Assembly (NCBI GenBank): GCA_008080745.1 | Contig: SHMX01000001.1 | Span: 558,617-622,616 of the forward strand | DNA from: Candidatus Thorarchaeota archaeon | Lineage (GTDB): Archaea; Asgardarchaeota; Thorarchaeia; Thorarchaeales; Thorarchaeaceae | Reading direction: 5' to 3' | Length of the DNA: 64,000 bases | Shown: piece by piece, positions 35,719 to 44,028 of the stretch | Numbering within the stretch: position 1 is the stretch's first letter | Layout: each line of letters opens with the position of its first letter | Made by a program: the position numbers and the translations under genes | The notes under the pieces: model-generated | The model's input: only the letters and a program-made list of their open reading frames with translations | Database searches by the model: none | What the model was told of the DNA's origin: nothing

Positions 35719-36465
35719 CTATTTAAGATCGACTATGAGAATACTCTCCTGTCTTATTGGAGAAGACTTTCTCAAATTACCATATTTATCCATATACCAA
35801 GCACCACCAATTGCAGGCTTTCTCTCATCAGGTTCATAGATATTGGATGCTAATACAGGTAATCGGGTCGACCTCCATCGTTCCAAGTATTTTGGAAATT
35901 CTTTCACCCACGCAGACACAATGTCTGTAGATGAACTGATGCTTTTTGTGAATGGATAAATCAAAACATCTACATCTCTTTCTTTGAATTGGTTATATAT
36001 CTCAGGTTGCCATAACTCACCGCAAATCAGCATTGCGACTTTTCCAAAGCTCGTATCAGCAACTGGAATTTCAGAGCCAATCTGATAAATTGATGGATTG
36101 AAGTCATCTCCAAACCAACCTCGATCATTACTGCGGTGATGTAGAATCAGCTCGCCAGAGGGGTTAAACAAAACAGCTGAATCATAGATGACTTGTTCAT
36201 CTAATTCAAGTAGCCCCGCTTCAAAATAGACTCCAAACTCCTCTGCGAAAATAGCCCATTCCTTGTTACGTGGACCCGGAATCGACTCAGTAAGTGGATA
36301 GTCATGTCCAGCTTTACCATTGATGACCAGTCCTGTTGCGGCAGCCTCTGGAAAAATCACCATCTCAGCATCCATGTTGACTGCGTCCTGAGCTAGTCTC
36401 AGCATGCGTTCTTGGTTCTTTGTTATATCTGAGGTGACCAGGTTAGAGATTACAGCGACTTTCAC
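35719..36465 (-). CDS. Nitrilase-superfamily hydrolase with incomplete triad
   Basis: 248 residues with the carbon-nitrogen hydrolase fold. Catalytic Glu40 (IFPEAAATG) and Cys148 (LICGELW) are present. The third residue, a Lys usually in Y-x-K-x-H-L, is not seen: the site reads LILHHRSNDRGWF, with Arg111. The C-terminal part (RSTRLPVLASNIYE, then GAWYMDKYGNLRKSSP) has the family's strand order. With the Lys gone, activity on amides or nitriles is in doubt; it may be a binding protein or use Arg. Confidence 0.85.
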   Translation of the reverse strand: MKVAVISNLVTSDITKNQERMLRLAQDAVNMDAEMVIFPEAAATGLVINGKAGHDYPLTESIPGPRNKEWAIFAEEFGVYFEAGLLELDEQVIYDSAVLFNPSGELILHHRSNDRGWFGDDFNPSIYQIGSEIPVADTSFGKVAMLICGELWQPEIYNQFKERDVDVLIYPFTKSISSSTDIVSAWVKEFPKYLERWRSTRLPVLASNIYEPDERKPAIGGAWYMDKYGNLRKSSPIRQESILIVDLK

Positions 36466-36558
36466 GGCATATTCCAGCTTCTGTATTTAGGGGGATATCA
36501 CTATGACATGGTATTGCACACTGCAACTTTAAAGTTACCAATGATTGATATAATGACT

Positions 36559-38778
36559 TCATGTTATCTTGGGATGGCTACGGAGAGACTCTATTGCTGA
36601 TTTGATCTCCTCATGAGCAGTGAGAAAATCAAACCGTTCAACAATTTCAGCAATAGTTCTGCCTTCTCTATTGTATTCAATCAGGTATGCAATATCTGAG
36701 GCTCTACTCAACACAGCTTCACGAATTGCTTCATTTTTGAATAGATTCTCGGGGTTTTGAATGTCACATATCTCCCATGGTTCGTTGTGATGCAGAATTG
36801 CATATACAACAGCATCAACAATTTTCTGTGACTTGAGAAGTTCTTTGCACCAAGAGATTTGACTTATCACCTCGAAATTGTCACGTCTTCGCTCTATGGC
36901 AAATACTAGATCATCAATACGACTCAGTATAGCTTTCATCAACGCTGGATGTTCCTCCAAAAACGGATAAACTGACGCATCGTTTATGATGAACCAACAT
37001 TCCGCATAATCAGATATCTTTCTTATCAGACTTGTAGATAGTGTTTCCAATGCAGCACGGACGGACTCATTCTTGAGAATATCTTGAATGTAAGAGAGCG
37101 AATTCAAGGCAAGACGATATTCATTTCCTGTTAGCGTTTTCACAAGATTGGGAATGTTCTCTTCAATGCTTTTTGCGAAAAGAGGAGTGTCAATGATTCT
37201 CTTATCTTCATGAGCTATCTCGGCAATTAGCCAAGGCTGGTCTATATTAGTCAAAGAATCTAGAACCGCATCAACATAGTCCTGACTTTCTGAGAAAAAG
37301 GGAATTTTGGATAGAGATTCCAAGTCATCAAAAGAACAGGTACCTGTCCGAACAGTTTCGTATATGTCATACGACCTCTGTGTTAATGCATCCATAACAG
37401 CGGGTTTGTCTTTGAACTGGGGAACTTTGAGAAGGAAATAAACAGGCTCGAAGGGATCATGATGGGTTCGGATGAATTTTGCAATACTATCCACTACTGC
37501 AGGATGATTATACAACCAAGGTAAGTGGTCAGCAATTGACACAAATGGGTGATACCCATAGGGTTTCAGCATACATTGAATGACCGCTTCCTTCCATTTT
37601 TCATCACGGAGGATACGCATAAACCAAGAGGAATGGACATAGAAAGGCATCAGTTCATAGATTGCAAATCCTTTCTTTACATCTTCAACAATCTCAGGAA
37701 GATTGTCATATAAAGCAGAATGTATTGGTTCATGTCCTATTAATTCTGGTACTTCTGAAATCAGAGCAATATAGGAGAGAGGTGGATTCTCTTGTGCGTA
37801 ATATTCGACAAAATCATCCAGTTTTGAAATTAGTGATTCCGTTAAGTCATCACTCTGCATGACATGAGGTAAATCGTGAATGGGAACAAGAATATTCATC
37901 ATATCAAGCCCATCCTTTGATGTAAGAGCATCCACAATAGCATGTTGAATCTCAGATTTGCTCGTTATTTCGTAATATCTTACAATCAGATTGATGATAT
38001 TCTTGGAAATCTCTGGATGTTTCAGAGACTCAACTATAGCATCCGTTATCATAGAATCATTTAGAAATTCAGGGTCAGAACAGATACTCTCAACTGGAGT
38101 CCAGATTGTTTCAAAGCTTCTAGTCGCAGCAACAATATCTGGAAATCTTGACTTTATTGCAGCACGGATAGTTTCATTTTCTGCCAACAGACGAATGCCA
38201 AGAGCTGTCTTGATTAATATCCAAGGATTTTCGGAGGTCTTAATCTTTGACTCAATCGTTTTGATAGTGCTTTGCTCGTTGAAGAAGGAGGAGTGATTCT
38301 CAGCTACCTCAAGTACCGTTTCGGGATATTCACTGTTCTTCAGAAATTGAAGTAATGCATCCCTGAAAATGTCATGTTTGATGAGAATATCGAGGTAAGG
38401 TTGGAGTTGGTGTACCTGAGCCGGAGATGATGTAGTACGAACCTTTTCAACAATGCTCCTGAGAATATGTTCATCATCCAATAACCACGGATAATGCTCA
38501 ATATTTCCAAGGATTTCCCAATACATATCAGAGATGGAAATTCCTGCTGCAATGTTTTCTGCCGTACCTTTGATGATGTCATGAACTTCGTCATTATCAG
38601 CAATGTCAGATTTTGCAAGATAACCAATTCCCCACCAAGGGCATTTAGAAGCCTTTACACGTTCCAATACTAGTTGAATATCTCGTTCAGCCAAATTATC
38701 AAAGATATTCTTCTCAATGGTTGTATCCCCACTTGGATTTCCATAATCAGAGTCACTATTCCTCGACACATCAAACAC
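36559..38778 (-). CDS. Alpha-helical repeat protein
   Basis: 739 residues, soluble, no signal. It is built from about fifteen poorly conserved helical repeats of roughly 45 residues with a recurring P-W-x-I/L start, a short helix, then L-x-x-x-E-x-I-x-x-A-I-x-x-x-I-x-D-I, for example NPWILIKTALGIRLLAENET and EPWEICDIQNPENLFKNEAI. This is a HEAT-like solenoid pattern for protein binding. The open frame starts at GTG 38778; GTG 38769, with AGGTG six bases before, may be the real start. No partner is evident. Confidence 0.72.
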   Translation of the reverse strand: MFDVSRNSDSDYGNPSGDTTIEKNIFDNLAERDIQLVLERVKASKCPWWGIGYLAKSDIADNDEVHDIIKGTAENIAAGISISDMYWEILGNIEHYPWLLDDEHILRSIVEKVRTTSSPAQVHQLQPYLDILIKHDIFRDALLQFLKNSEYPETVLEVAENHSSFFNEQSTIKTIESKIKTSENPWILIKTALGIRLLAENETIRAAIKSRFPDIVAATRSFETIWTPVESICSDPEFLNDSMITDAIVESLKHPEISKNIINLIVRYYEITSKSEIQHAIVDALTSKDGLDMMNILVPIHDLPHVMQSDDLTESLISKLDDFVEYYAQENPPLSYIALISEVPELIGHEPIHSALYDNLPEIVEDVKKGFAIYELMPFYVHSSWFMRILRDEKWKEAVIQCMLKPYGYHPFVSIADHLPWLYNHPAVVDSIAKFIRTHHDPFEPVYFLLKVPQFKDKPAVMDALTQRSYDIYETVRTGTCSFDDLESLSKIPFFSESQDYVDAVLDSLTNIDQPWLIAEIAHEDKRIIDTPLFAKSIEENIPNLVKTLTGNEYRLALNSLSYIQDILKNESVRAALETLSTSLIRKISDYAECWFIINDASVYPFLEEHPALMKAILSRIDDLVFAIERRRDNFEVISQISWCKELLKSQKIVDAVVYAILHHNEPWEICDIQNPENLFKNEAIREAVLSRASDIAYLIEYNREGRTIAEIVERFDFLTAHEEIKSAIESLRSHPKIT

Positions 38779-38934
38779 CTAACGTAGAAAAGATTAGACT
38801 CGCGAAGTACTATTTCAAGTATAGGAGAAACAGACATGAATTAAGATAATTGTTTTGTTGAAAAAAGTGATAGAATCCTTCACAATGTCATATAATGCCT
38901 TTTTATCATTCTAAAAACTCTATAAACCGCCCGC

Positions 38935-38950
38935 AACCCCAATATTAAAG
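38935..38950 (+). promoter_or_regulatory. Leader box of first dodecin gene
   Basis: AACCCCAATATTAAAG lies 53 bases before the first dodecin start, right after a TATAAAC element at about 38920. A near-identical box, AACCCCAATGTTGAAA, occurs 58 bases before the second dodecin gene, so it is part of the duplicated unit or a shared regulatory site. Confidence 0.5.
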
Positions 38951-38987
38951 AAGAAGTGAATAAACTATAATTAAGAGGATACATACA

Positions 38988-39191
38988 TTGTCAGTAGCCA
39001 AAATTATCGAGTTAGTTGGAACTTCAACAGAAAGTTTTGAACATGCAATACAGACGGCCCTCGAAACCGCATCACAGTCGATAAGACACATTCATGGCGT
39101 AGATGTTAGAAATATGACATGTGATGTCGAGGACGGTAAAATTACCGCGTACAAAGTGGATCTCAAAGTAGCTTTTCGCTACGAAGAGTAA
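38988..39191 (+). CDS. Dodecin-like protein, copy 1
   Basis: 67 residues with the dodecin fold (AKIIELVGTSTESFEHAIQT, then SIRHIHGVDV, then VEDGKITAYKVDLKVAF). Dodecins form 12-mers that store or buffer flavins. The Trp that stacks on the isoalloxazine in classical dodecins (in the R-W-F/A-E-V segment) is Gly here. The start is TTG with AAGAGGAT nearby. A terminator hairpin follows. Confidence 0.88.
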   Translation: MSVAKIIELVGTSTESFEHAIQTALETASQSIRHIHGVDVRNMTCDVEDGKITAYKVDLKVAFRYEE

Positions 39192-39198
39192 AGAAGAG

Positions 39199-39222
39199 AG
39201 GCTCTTTTGAGCCTTATTTCTA
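39199..39222 (+). terminator. Terminator hairpin after dodecin copy 1
   Basis: AGGCTC-TTTT-GAGCCT, 6-bp stem with four-base loop, followed by a T-rich tract. It lies 8 bases after the stop codon. Confidence 0.6.
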
Positions 39223-39315
39223 TTTTTATTAAGCGGACAAATCAATACATTAAATGATTCATTAATAGTAAAATAAAGTATATTATAATTTTTTATCCTT
39301 TATCGACTTTTCATA

Positions 39316-39330
39316 AACCCCAATGTTGAA
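39316..39330 (+). promoter_or_regulatory. Leader box of second dodecin gene
   Basis: AACCCCAATGTTGAA, the partner of the box before copy 1, directly after a CATAAA element. See the first box for comparison. Confidence 0.5.
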
Positions 39331-39373
39331 AAAGGAGCGTTAAGAGTTGATTTTTAATTAGGAAGATAATATA

Positions 39374-39577
39374 GTGACCATAGCGAAAGTAATTGAATTG
39401 GTTGGAGTATCAACAGAGAGTTTCGATGATGCAATTGAATCGGCATTAGAAACTGCATCTGAGTCCATAAGAAACATACATGGTATAGATGTAATTAGTA
39501 TGAACTGCGATATAGAAGAGGGAAAAATAGTAAGATACAAGGTAAACCTCAAAGCTGCTTTTCGATATGAAAAGTAA
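39374..39577 (+). CDS. Dodecin-like protein, copy 2
   Basis: 67 residues, a paralogue of copy 1 (about two-thirds identical by eye), with the same domain and the same loss of the flavin-stacking Trp (SIRNIHGIDV). The start is GTG, with AGGAAGAT upstream. Each copy has its own leader box and its own terminator, so both are independently transcribed and may be expressed under different conditions. Confidence 0.88.
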   Translation: MTIAKVIELVGVSTESFDDAIESALETASESIRNIHGIDVISMNCDIEEGKIVRYKVNLKAAFRYEK

Positions 39578-39587
39578 AATAACTCAC

Positions 39588-39620
39588 GGGCTCAATTGAG
39601 TCCTCATCTTTTCTTTTTTT
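39588..39620 (+). terminator. Terminator hairpin after dodecin copy 2
   Basis: GGGCTCAATTGAGTCC forms a compact symmetric stem (one G-T mismatch) followed by a pyrimidine tract with a run of eight Ts. Confidence 0.55.
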
Positions 39621-39775
39621 TCATAGTTTTGTAGAATCACCAAAAAAGCTGAGTACATAATGATTGAAATGAAACCTATGAAAAAGATTGGCTTCATACA
39701 CTGTTCTACACTTTGAAACAAAGAAATCCATCTGTTCTAAACTTTAGATTGAAGTAAATACCTGAGTACAACAAC

Positions 39776-41671
39776 ATGATTCATATGACACAGAAACCGC
39801 CAGAGATGTCTAAAAAACGATTCAGAAATAAAATCGTCCAACATATATTGATGGCATCGATTCTTGCGATAATCATTAGCTCAACAATTATCGCTTTTGT
39901 GCCTATATCAACAATACCACAGACACAGATCATAGAGGGGGAGCAGGTAGCTGATCAGCAAGACACGATGTCTTTTCTTGAAGATATAGAACAGCCTTTT
40001 GATGGCATGCTATTGAACGCCACACCATTTCCAGGTGATAGAAAATGGGACTTTGAGGCATACTCAATCGGAGGTGTTGCTCAGTATTCATATGCTGACA
40101 GAGAAACAGGTTTGCAGATTGATTATGAAGACACAGAGTTGGTGTTCTCAACAGATGTGAACATTCCACTTCACAATATCACAAGACTGAGTTTTGATGT
40201 CCAAATTGAGGTGTTACAAGGCATCACAAATCTTAGTATGTATGTAGGCATTGTGAGATGGAAAGAACTTCTTAGAGTTCCATTTAATAACACATTCTCG
40301 AATTTGACACGATATGCCTTGTATCAATATTCATCAGTTCCAGAGAGTTATACCTTACAAATAGAGATTCCTGTTTGGATGATTAGGAATGCGACTGATG
40401 ACTGGATGGTCCAAGCCGATTTTAGAGTTAGATTGGACTCGATATACTCTTCGTCCATCATTGTGAAAAGCGCACAAGTATTGGCAGAATACGACATCGA
40501 CCTCTATCCAGTTACTATAGACATGATTACATCCGAGGGAAATAGTCTTTATTCAAACCCCTATTCCCGTGAGCTCGGCCCCACGCCGTATCTAAGTCTG
40601 ACTGATACCACTCATGAAAATTATTCTAGGATATATATCTCAGTTGGAAATGAAACAATATACTTACCTCAGGGAGAATACGAAGGAATCATAGGTTGGC
40701 ATGTATCATTCGACTATTGGGAGGCGAGTGCAACATCATTTGTGGTAGAGAATCAAAAAAGAACAATACTGCAAGCTCCAATTAGTACTCTAAAGTTGCA
40801 AATCGACCTCAGTCCGAGAGTACCCCATCTTCAGATGTCTGTCTTATTTTTCAATGAAAACTCAACTGCAAAGTTCAAGTATGGAGATGGGCCATGGATA
40901 TCATATTCGTACTACCGCTTCTGGAATATGGCAGCACATGAAATAGACTATCTCTATATTCCTGCTATCATGGGGAAATTGATTCTAGGAATTAATGTGA
41001 TGGATCAGATACTGTTCTTCAGTTCAGAAACAGATATTGACATCCAACAGGAGATTTCGGGATCGAACGACTTGATTCTTGACATAGATCTAGCATATTT
41101 CGAATTTTTGGGAATAGCACTCTCACCAGGAGAGACTATAGTCATTACCATTGCGGTTTCAATAATGTTTGCAGCTATCATCATGTTATGGAAAAATACG
41201 GAGGAACAAAAATGGATCTCACATCTAAAGAGCGTAAAATCTATTCCATTTTTATTATTACTGGGCAGTATATTTGTACCTTGGTTCATGGTAAATATAC
41301 AAAGTGGTCCGTTTACTGATGTATATGAAATCAATTATCTAGCTTTTGTGCCTCTAATGCTATTAGTGACATGGAATGAGGGCAGTTTGATATTTCCCAT
41401 TGGGTTCCCACAGAGTTTTGTAAGCATTATTGTGATAGCTCTATTCTGGGTTCCATTTTTGTCAATGTTATATGTAATAAGAGAGGACAATATTTGGCAG
41501 CTACGGATACCACATTTGATAGCCATGCTTGGCCCACTCGCTATGGTAGGATCATTTCTGATTGTAGCGAACCTGTTAGATGTGCCGTTGATTCTACTAC
41601 CGGGTGTATATCTAGCAATTCTTGTTCCTGTATCATGGATAGGAACATATGCATTGAAGAAACACAACTAA
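39776..41671 (+). CDS. Large membrane protein with extracellular domain, possible sensor
   Basis: 631 residues: a membrane helix near 23-48, an extracellular beta-rich region of about 400 residues with several N-glycosylation sequons (NIT, NLS, NYS), then about six closely spaced membrane helices (ETIVITIAVSIMFAAIIMLW onward). I know no family. The winged-helix membrane protein starts 17 bases after the stop, so the two are co-transcribed and could form a sensor-regulator pair. Start choice: ATG 39776, with another in-frame ATG three codons on. Confidence 0.7.
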   Translation: MIHMTQKPPEMSKKRFRNKIVQHILMASILAIIISSTIIAFVPISTIPQTQIIEGEQVADQQDTMSFLEDIEQPFDGMLLNATPFPGDRKWDFEAYSIGGVAQYSYADRETGLQIDYEDTELVFSTDVNIPLHNITRLSFDVQIEVLQGITNLSMYVGIVRWKELLRVPFNNTFSNLTRYALYQYSSVPESYTLQIEIPVWMIRNATDDWMVQADFRVRLDSIYSSSIIVKSAQVLAEYDIDLYPVTIDMITSEGNSLYSNPYSRELGPTPYLSLTDTTHENYSRIYISVGNETIYLPQGEYEGIIGWHVSFDYWEASATSFVVENQKRTILQAPISTLKLQIDLSPRVPHLQMSVLFFNENSTAKFKYGDGPWISYSYYRFWNMAAHEIDYLYIPAIMGKLILGINVMDQILFFSSETDIDIQQEISGSNDLILDIDLAYFEFLGIALSPGETIVITIAVSIMFAAIIMLWKNTEEQKWISHLKSVKSIPFLLLLGSIFVPWFMVNIQSGPFTDVYEINYLAFVPLMLLVTWNEGSLIFPIGFPQSFVSIIVIALFWVPFLSMLYVIREDNIWQLRIPHLIAMLGPLAMVGSFLIVANLLDVPLILLPGVYLAILVPVSWIGTYALKKHN

Positions 41672-41687
41672 TGGTAAGGTGCTAGAG

Positions 41688-42134
41688 ATGACTAAAGATG
41701 ATGAGCTAGATATTTCATTGGTCTTTGAATTGGGTGAAACAACGTGGAAGGTCTTGGTCACCATGCTTAGCATCAAGAAACCCATAGGTCCCAGAGAGCT
41801 AGCTCGTCATCTTAATCTGAGCAGTCCCAGCGTGGCACTCTACCACCTTGACAAGCTCAAAGAACACGGGCTAGTAACAAAGGATGTTCATGGCGAATAT
41901 CAGATAGATCCAAAAGCAGACATAGGATTTCTGGATAATTTCCTATTTCTCAAGCAGAAGATCGTTCCACGGACTTTATTCTATGCTGTATTCTTGACCA
42001 TAGTTCTTGCAATATATGTAACCATTGTCAGATTTGACTATGGCATTCATAATGTGTTTGCCCTCGTTCTAGGTATTTCTGGTTGTGCTTTTCTATGGGC
42101 GGAAGTCATCCGAATTTGGAAAGGGCTTGTTTAA
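41688..42134 (+). CDS. Membrane-tethered winged-helix regulator
   Basis: About 148 residues from ATG 41688, which has AAGGTG six bases upstream; the open frame begins at GTG 41679. Residues about 10-70 form a MarR/ArsR-like wHTH (ELARHLNLSSPSVALYHLDK as recognition part), and two helices follow (RTLFYAVFLTIVLAIYVTIV; VFALVLGISGCAFLW). It is a membrane-bound transcription factor, likely controlled by the large membrane protein upstream. A copy of the GGGAAAT-ATTC-GG motif starts three bases after its stop. Confidence 0.8.
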   Translation: MTKDDELDISLVFELGETTWKVLVTMLSIKKPIGPRELARHLNLSSPSVALYHLDKLKEHGLVTKDVHGEYQIDPKADIGFLDNFLFLKQKIVPRTLFYAVFLTIVLAIYVTIVRFDYGIHNVFALVLGISGCAFLWAEVIRIWKGLV

Positions 42135-42136
42135 TA

Positions 42137-42152
42137 CGGGAAAATATTCCGG
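42137..42152. promoter_or_regulatory. Motif copy A, CGGGAAAATATTCCGG
   Basis: A near-palindromic 16-base site with core GGAA-AATA-TTCC, related to the motif at the promoters at 42255, 43943 and 49916. It lies about 120 bases before the secreted-protein start at 42275, just after a regulator gene. Confidence 0.45.
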
Positions 42153-42240
42153 AAAACAAGATGTACAAGATAGAGACGTAATCCCATAAGCCCCACAATC
42201 AAAACGGCAGATAGAAATCTAATGCGATAGAATTCTCGTA

Positions 42241-42267
42241 ATATTTAATAGTCACCGAACATTTCCC
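42241..42267 (+). promoter_or_regulatory. TATA box and motif copy B before secreted protein
   Basis: ATATTTAATA (42241-42250) fits a TATA box for a transcript starting at about 42272, next to ATG 42275. CCGAACATTTCCC at 42255-42267 is the reverse of GGGAAATGTTCGG, one mismatch from the motif at 43943, and lies between TATA box and start, where binding would block transcription. Confidence 0.55.
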
Positions 42268-42274
42268 ATATATT

Positions 42275-42766
42275 ATGAAATCGTTGAAGGGTAGAACCAT
42301 TATTCTTGGTCTGGTTCTCATAATGGCTGTTAGCCTGTTACCAAGTTCTGTTGTTGCGTATTCCAGCAATAGCTCACTGTTATCAATAACCCATGCCGAT
42401 TATGGTGACTTGGACGATGACGGAGCAGATGATGATGTAATTACAGAGGCCCGAATTGGGTCGCTCACCGGTTTTCCAGAATTCATTATCTGTACAGTGA
42501 CATTTACACTTACATTACCGTCAGGAGCCAATTATACAACTGACGTAGTGATATGTGGGATATATGATGTAGTAGATCTTACAATCGAATGGTACGACCA
42601 TGCAACCGAATCAGGATGGTATAAGATCCACGCAGAGATGGAATCAGTCACTATGTTATGGGAATTCTCAGCTGATGCATATGTTATATTCGACCCACCA
42701 GAAGAGGGTCCACCAGGTACACCCTGGGTAAGAGTCCTTGTAAATAACCAAGTACCCTTCTGGTAA
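42275..42766 (+). CDS. Secreted Asp-rich protein
   Basis: 163 residues. A signal peptide (about 8-28, IILGLVLIMAVSLLPSSVVA) precedes a beta-rich domain with a calcium-loop-like stretch GDLDDDGADDD near residue 50, as seen in dockerin/FG-GAP type loops. Family unknown. It is the first of three secreted proteins sharing the promoter motif. Confidence 0.7.
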   Translation: MKSLKGRTIILGLVLIMAVSLLPSSVVAYSSNSSLLSITHADYGDLDDDGADDDVITEARIGSLTGFPEFIICTVTFTLTLPSGANYTTDVVICGIYDVVDLTIEWYDHATESGWYKIHAEMESVTMLWEFSADAYVIFDPPEEGPPGTPWVRVLVNNQVPFW

Positions 42767-42795
42767 TCATGATACTTGTGGGGGAAACCACATAG

Positions 42796-43914
42796 TTGAG
42801 TAATGGCCTTACGGCCAATCATCTCAGAGTGTTAGTTGCTCTTCAACAAATACCCCTTGGTACGTATGACCAACTCTCCGAGAAAGTAGGCCTAGCAAAA
42901 TCAGTAGTTTATGGATACGTCCAAGAGCTAGCAGAATGGCCTGGAACTGGAGAGTCCTACTTTGTAGTTGCTGCAAACCCACACCTAGAAAATCTAGGAC
43001 TGCAGCTAGTTGATGTACTTGTGGAGGCAGACAGTGAACCTAAGTTAGAAGCAGTCGAAAGGATTTGTCAGAAACACCCATACACGGTATACAGAGCTAG
43101 ATGTTTTGGAGACACTAATGGCATGCTAACCCAGTTCCGTATACCAATTGGAAACACAGGAAAAATAGAAGAACTCTTCGGCAAAGCATCAAAAAGAGGG
43201 GTTTGTGACGATTTCAAAATCTTACCTTTTGTCGATTCAACACCTACGTACACCACAATGGACATAGATCACTGGAACCATGACATAGGTCATTGGGAAT
43301 TCAATTGGGAGAAATGGTTTTCAGAAGAAGCCAAACTTAATCAGCCAACAGAAACTAAGCAGGCCCTGGGCTCTGAGAAGTCTTGGCTATCTCGAGAGGA
43401 CATCATCATTATTCGAGAATTGACCAAGAACGCACGACAGAAAAACAAAGACATCATGGCGACTTTGAAAAAAGCAGGAATTGAAATGACTTCTCAGGCG
43501 TTTAGCAGAAAATTAGCAAGAATCAAAAAACGATGTATCAATGGATATCGTGTTCAGATAAACCCGTTTGCATTTGATTCTTATAATCCAGTTCTTATCT
43601 GGGGTGAAGGAAAAATCGAAGATATTCAGTCACTTCAAGCGAGAATTTCAAAGAATCCAATACCATTTACATCAACCTTCAAAACAGACGATGGAAATCT
43701 GTTCTGGTACCTCCATCTCCCCGCAACACATCTTTCTGATCTCCTCTTTCATCTCCGTCCCATTCTACACGACCTTAGATTTAATCACATAGACTATGTA
43801 CGAAGTAGCACTTACTATCTCTGGCCGGAAACATTCAATGAGAAAGAACACGACTGGAAAAATGATTCCAATTTCATGATTGACAGTGTCCTTGACCAGA
43901 TAAGTGATCGATAA
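42796..43914 (+). CDS. Two-domain Lrp-like transcription regulator
   Basis: 372 residues, start TTG. It looks like a tandem duplication of Lrp/AsnC-type units: wHTH 1 near 8-45 (VLVALQQIPLGTYDQLSEKV), an RAM-like ligand domain (about 65-145), wHTH 2 near 195-245 (IRELTKNARQKNKDIMATLK), and a second RAM-like domain (about 250-340). It lies between two copies of the shared motif (42255 and 43943) and next to the genes they precede, so it is the leading candidate for the factor that binds them. This link is inferred from position only. Confidence 0.75.
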   Translation: MSNGLTANHLRVLVALQQIPLGTYDQLSEKVGLAKSVVYGYVQELAEWPGTGESYFVVAANPHLENLGLQLVDVLVEADSEPKLEAVERICQKHPYTVYRARCFGDTNGMLTQFRIPIGNTGKIEELFGKASKRGVCDDFKILPFVDSTPTYTTMDIDHWNHDIGHWEFNWEKWFSEEAKLNQPTETKQALGSEKSWLSREDIIIIRELTKNARQKNKDIMATLKKAGIEMTSQAFSRKLARIKKRCINGYRVQINPFAFDSYNPVLIWGEGKIEDIQSLQARISKNPIPFTSTFKTDDGNLFWYLHLPATHLSDLLFHLRPILHDLRFNHIDYVRSSTYYLWPETFNEKEHDWKNDSNFMIDSVLDQISDR

Positions 43915-43942
43915 GGGTATGTAGCAGCCCGCAACCCGTTAT

Positions 43943-43969
43943 GGGAAATATTCGGTAAATATATATAAT
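43943..43969 (+). promoter_or_regulatory. Motif copy C plus TATA box before subtilase
   Basis: GGGAAATATTCGG (43943-43955) directly abuts TAAATATATATAAT (43956-43969), the best TATA box, for a transcript starting near 43995 and ATG 44029. A weaker mirror copy, AGAATATATCC, follows at 43974-43984. The identical 13-mer precedes the alpha/beta hydrolase gene on the minus strand. Confidence 0.65.
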
Positions 43970-44028
43970 ATGAAGAATATATCCGCAATATCTCTAGTCT
44001 TTATGGACAATAGAGAGAGGTAAACAAA

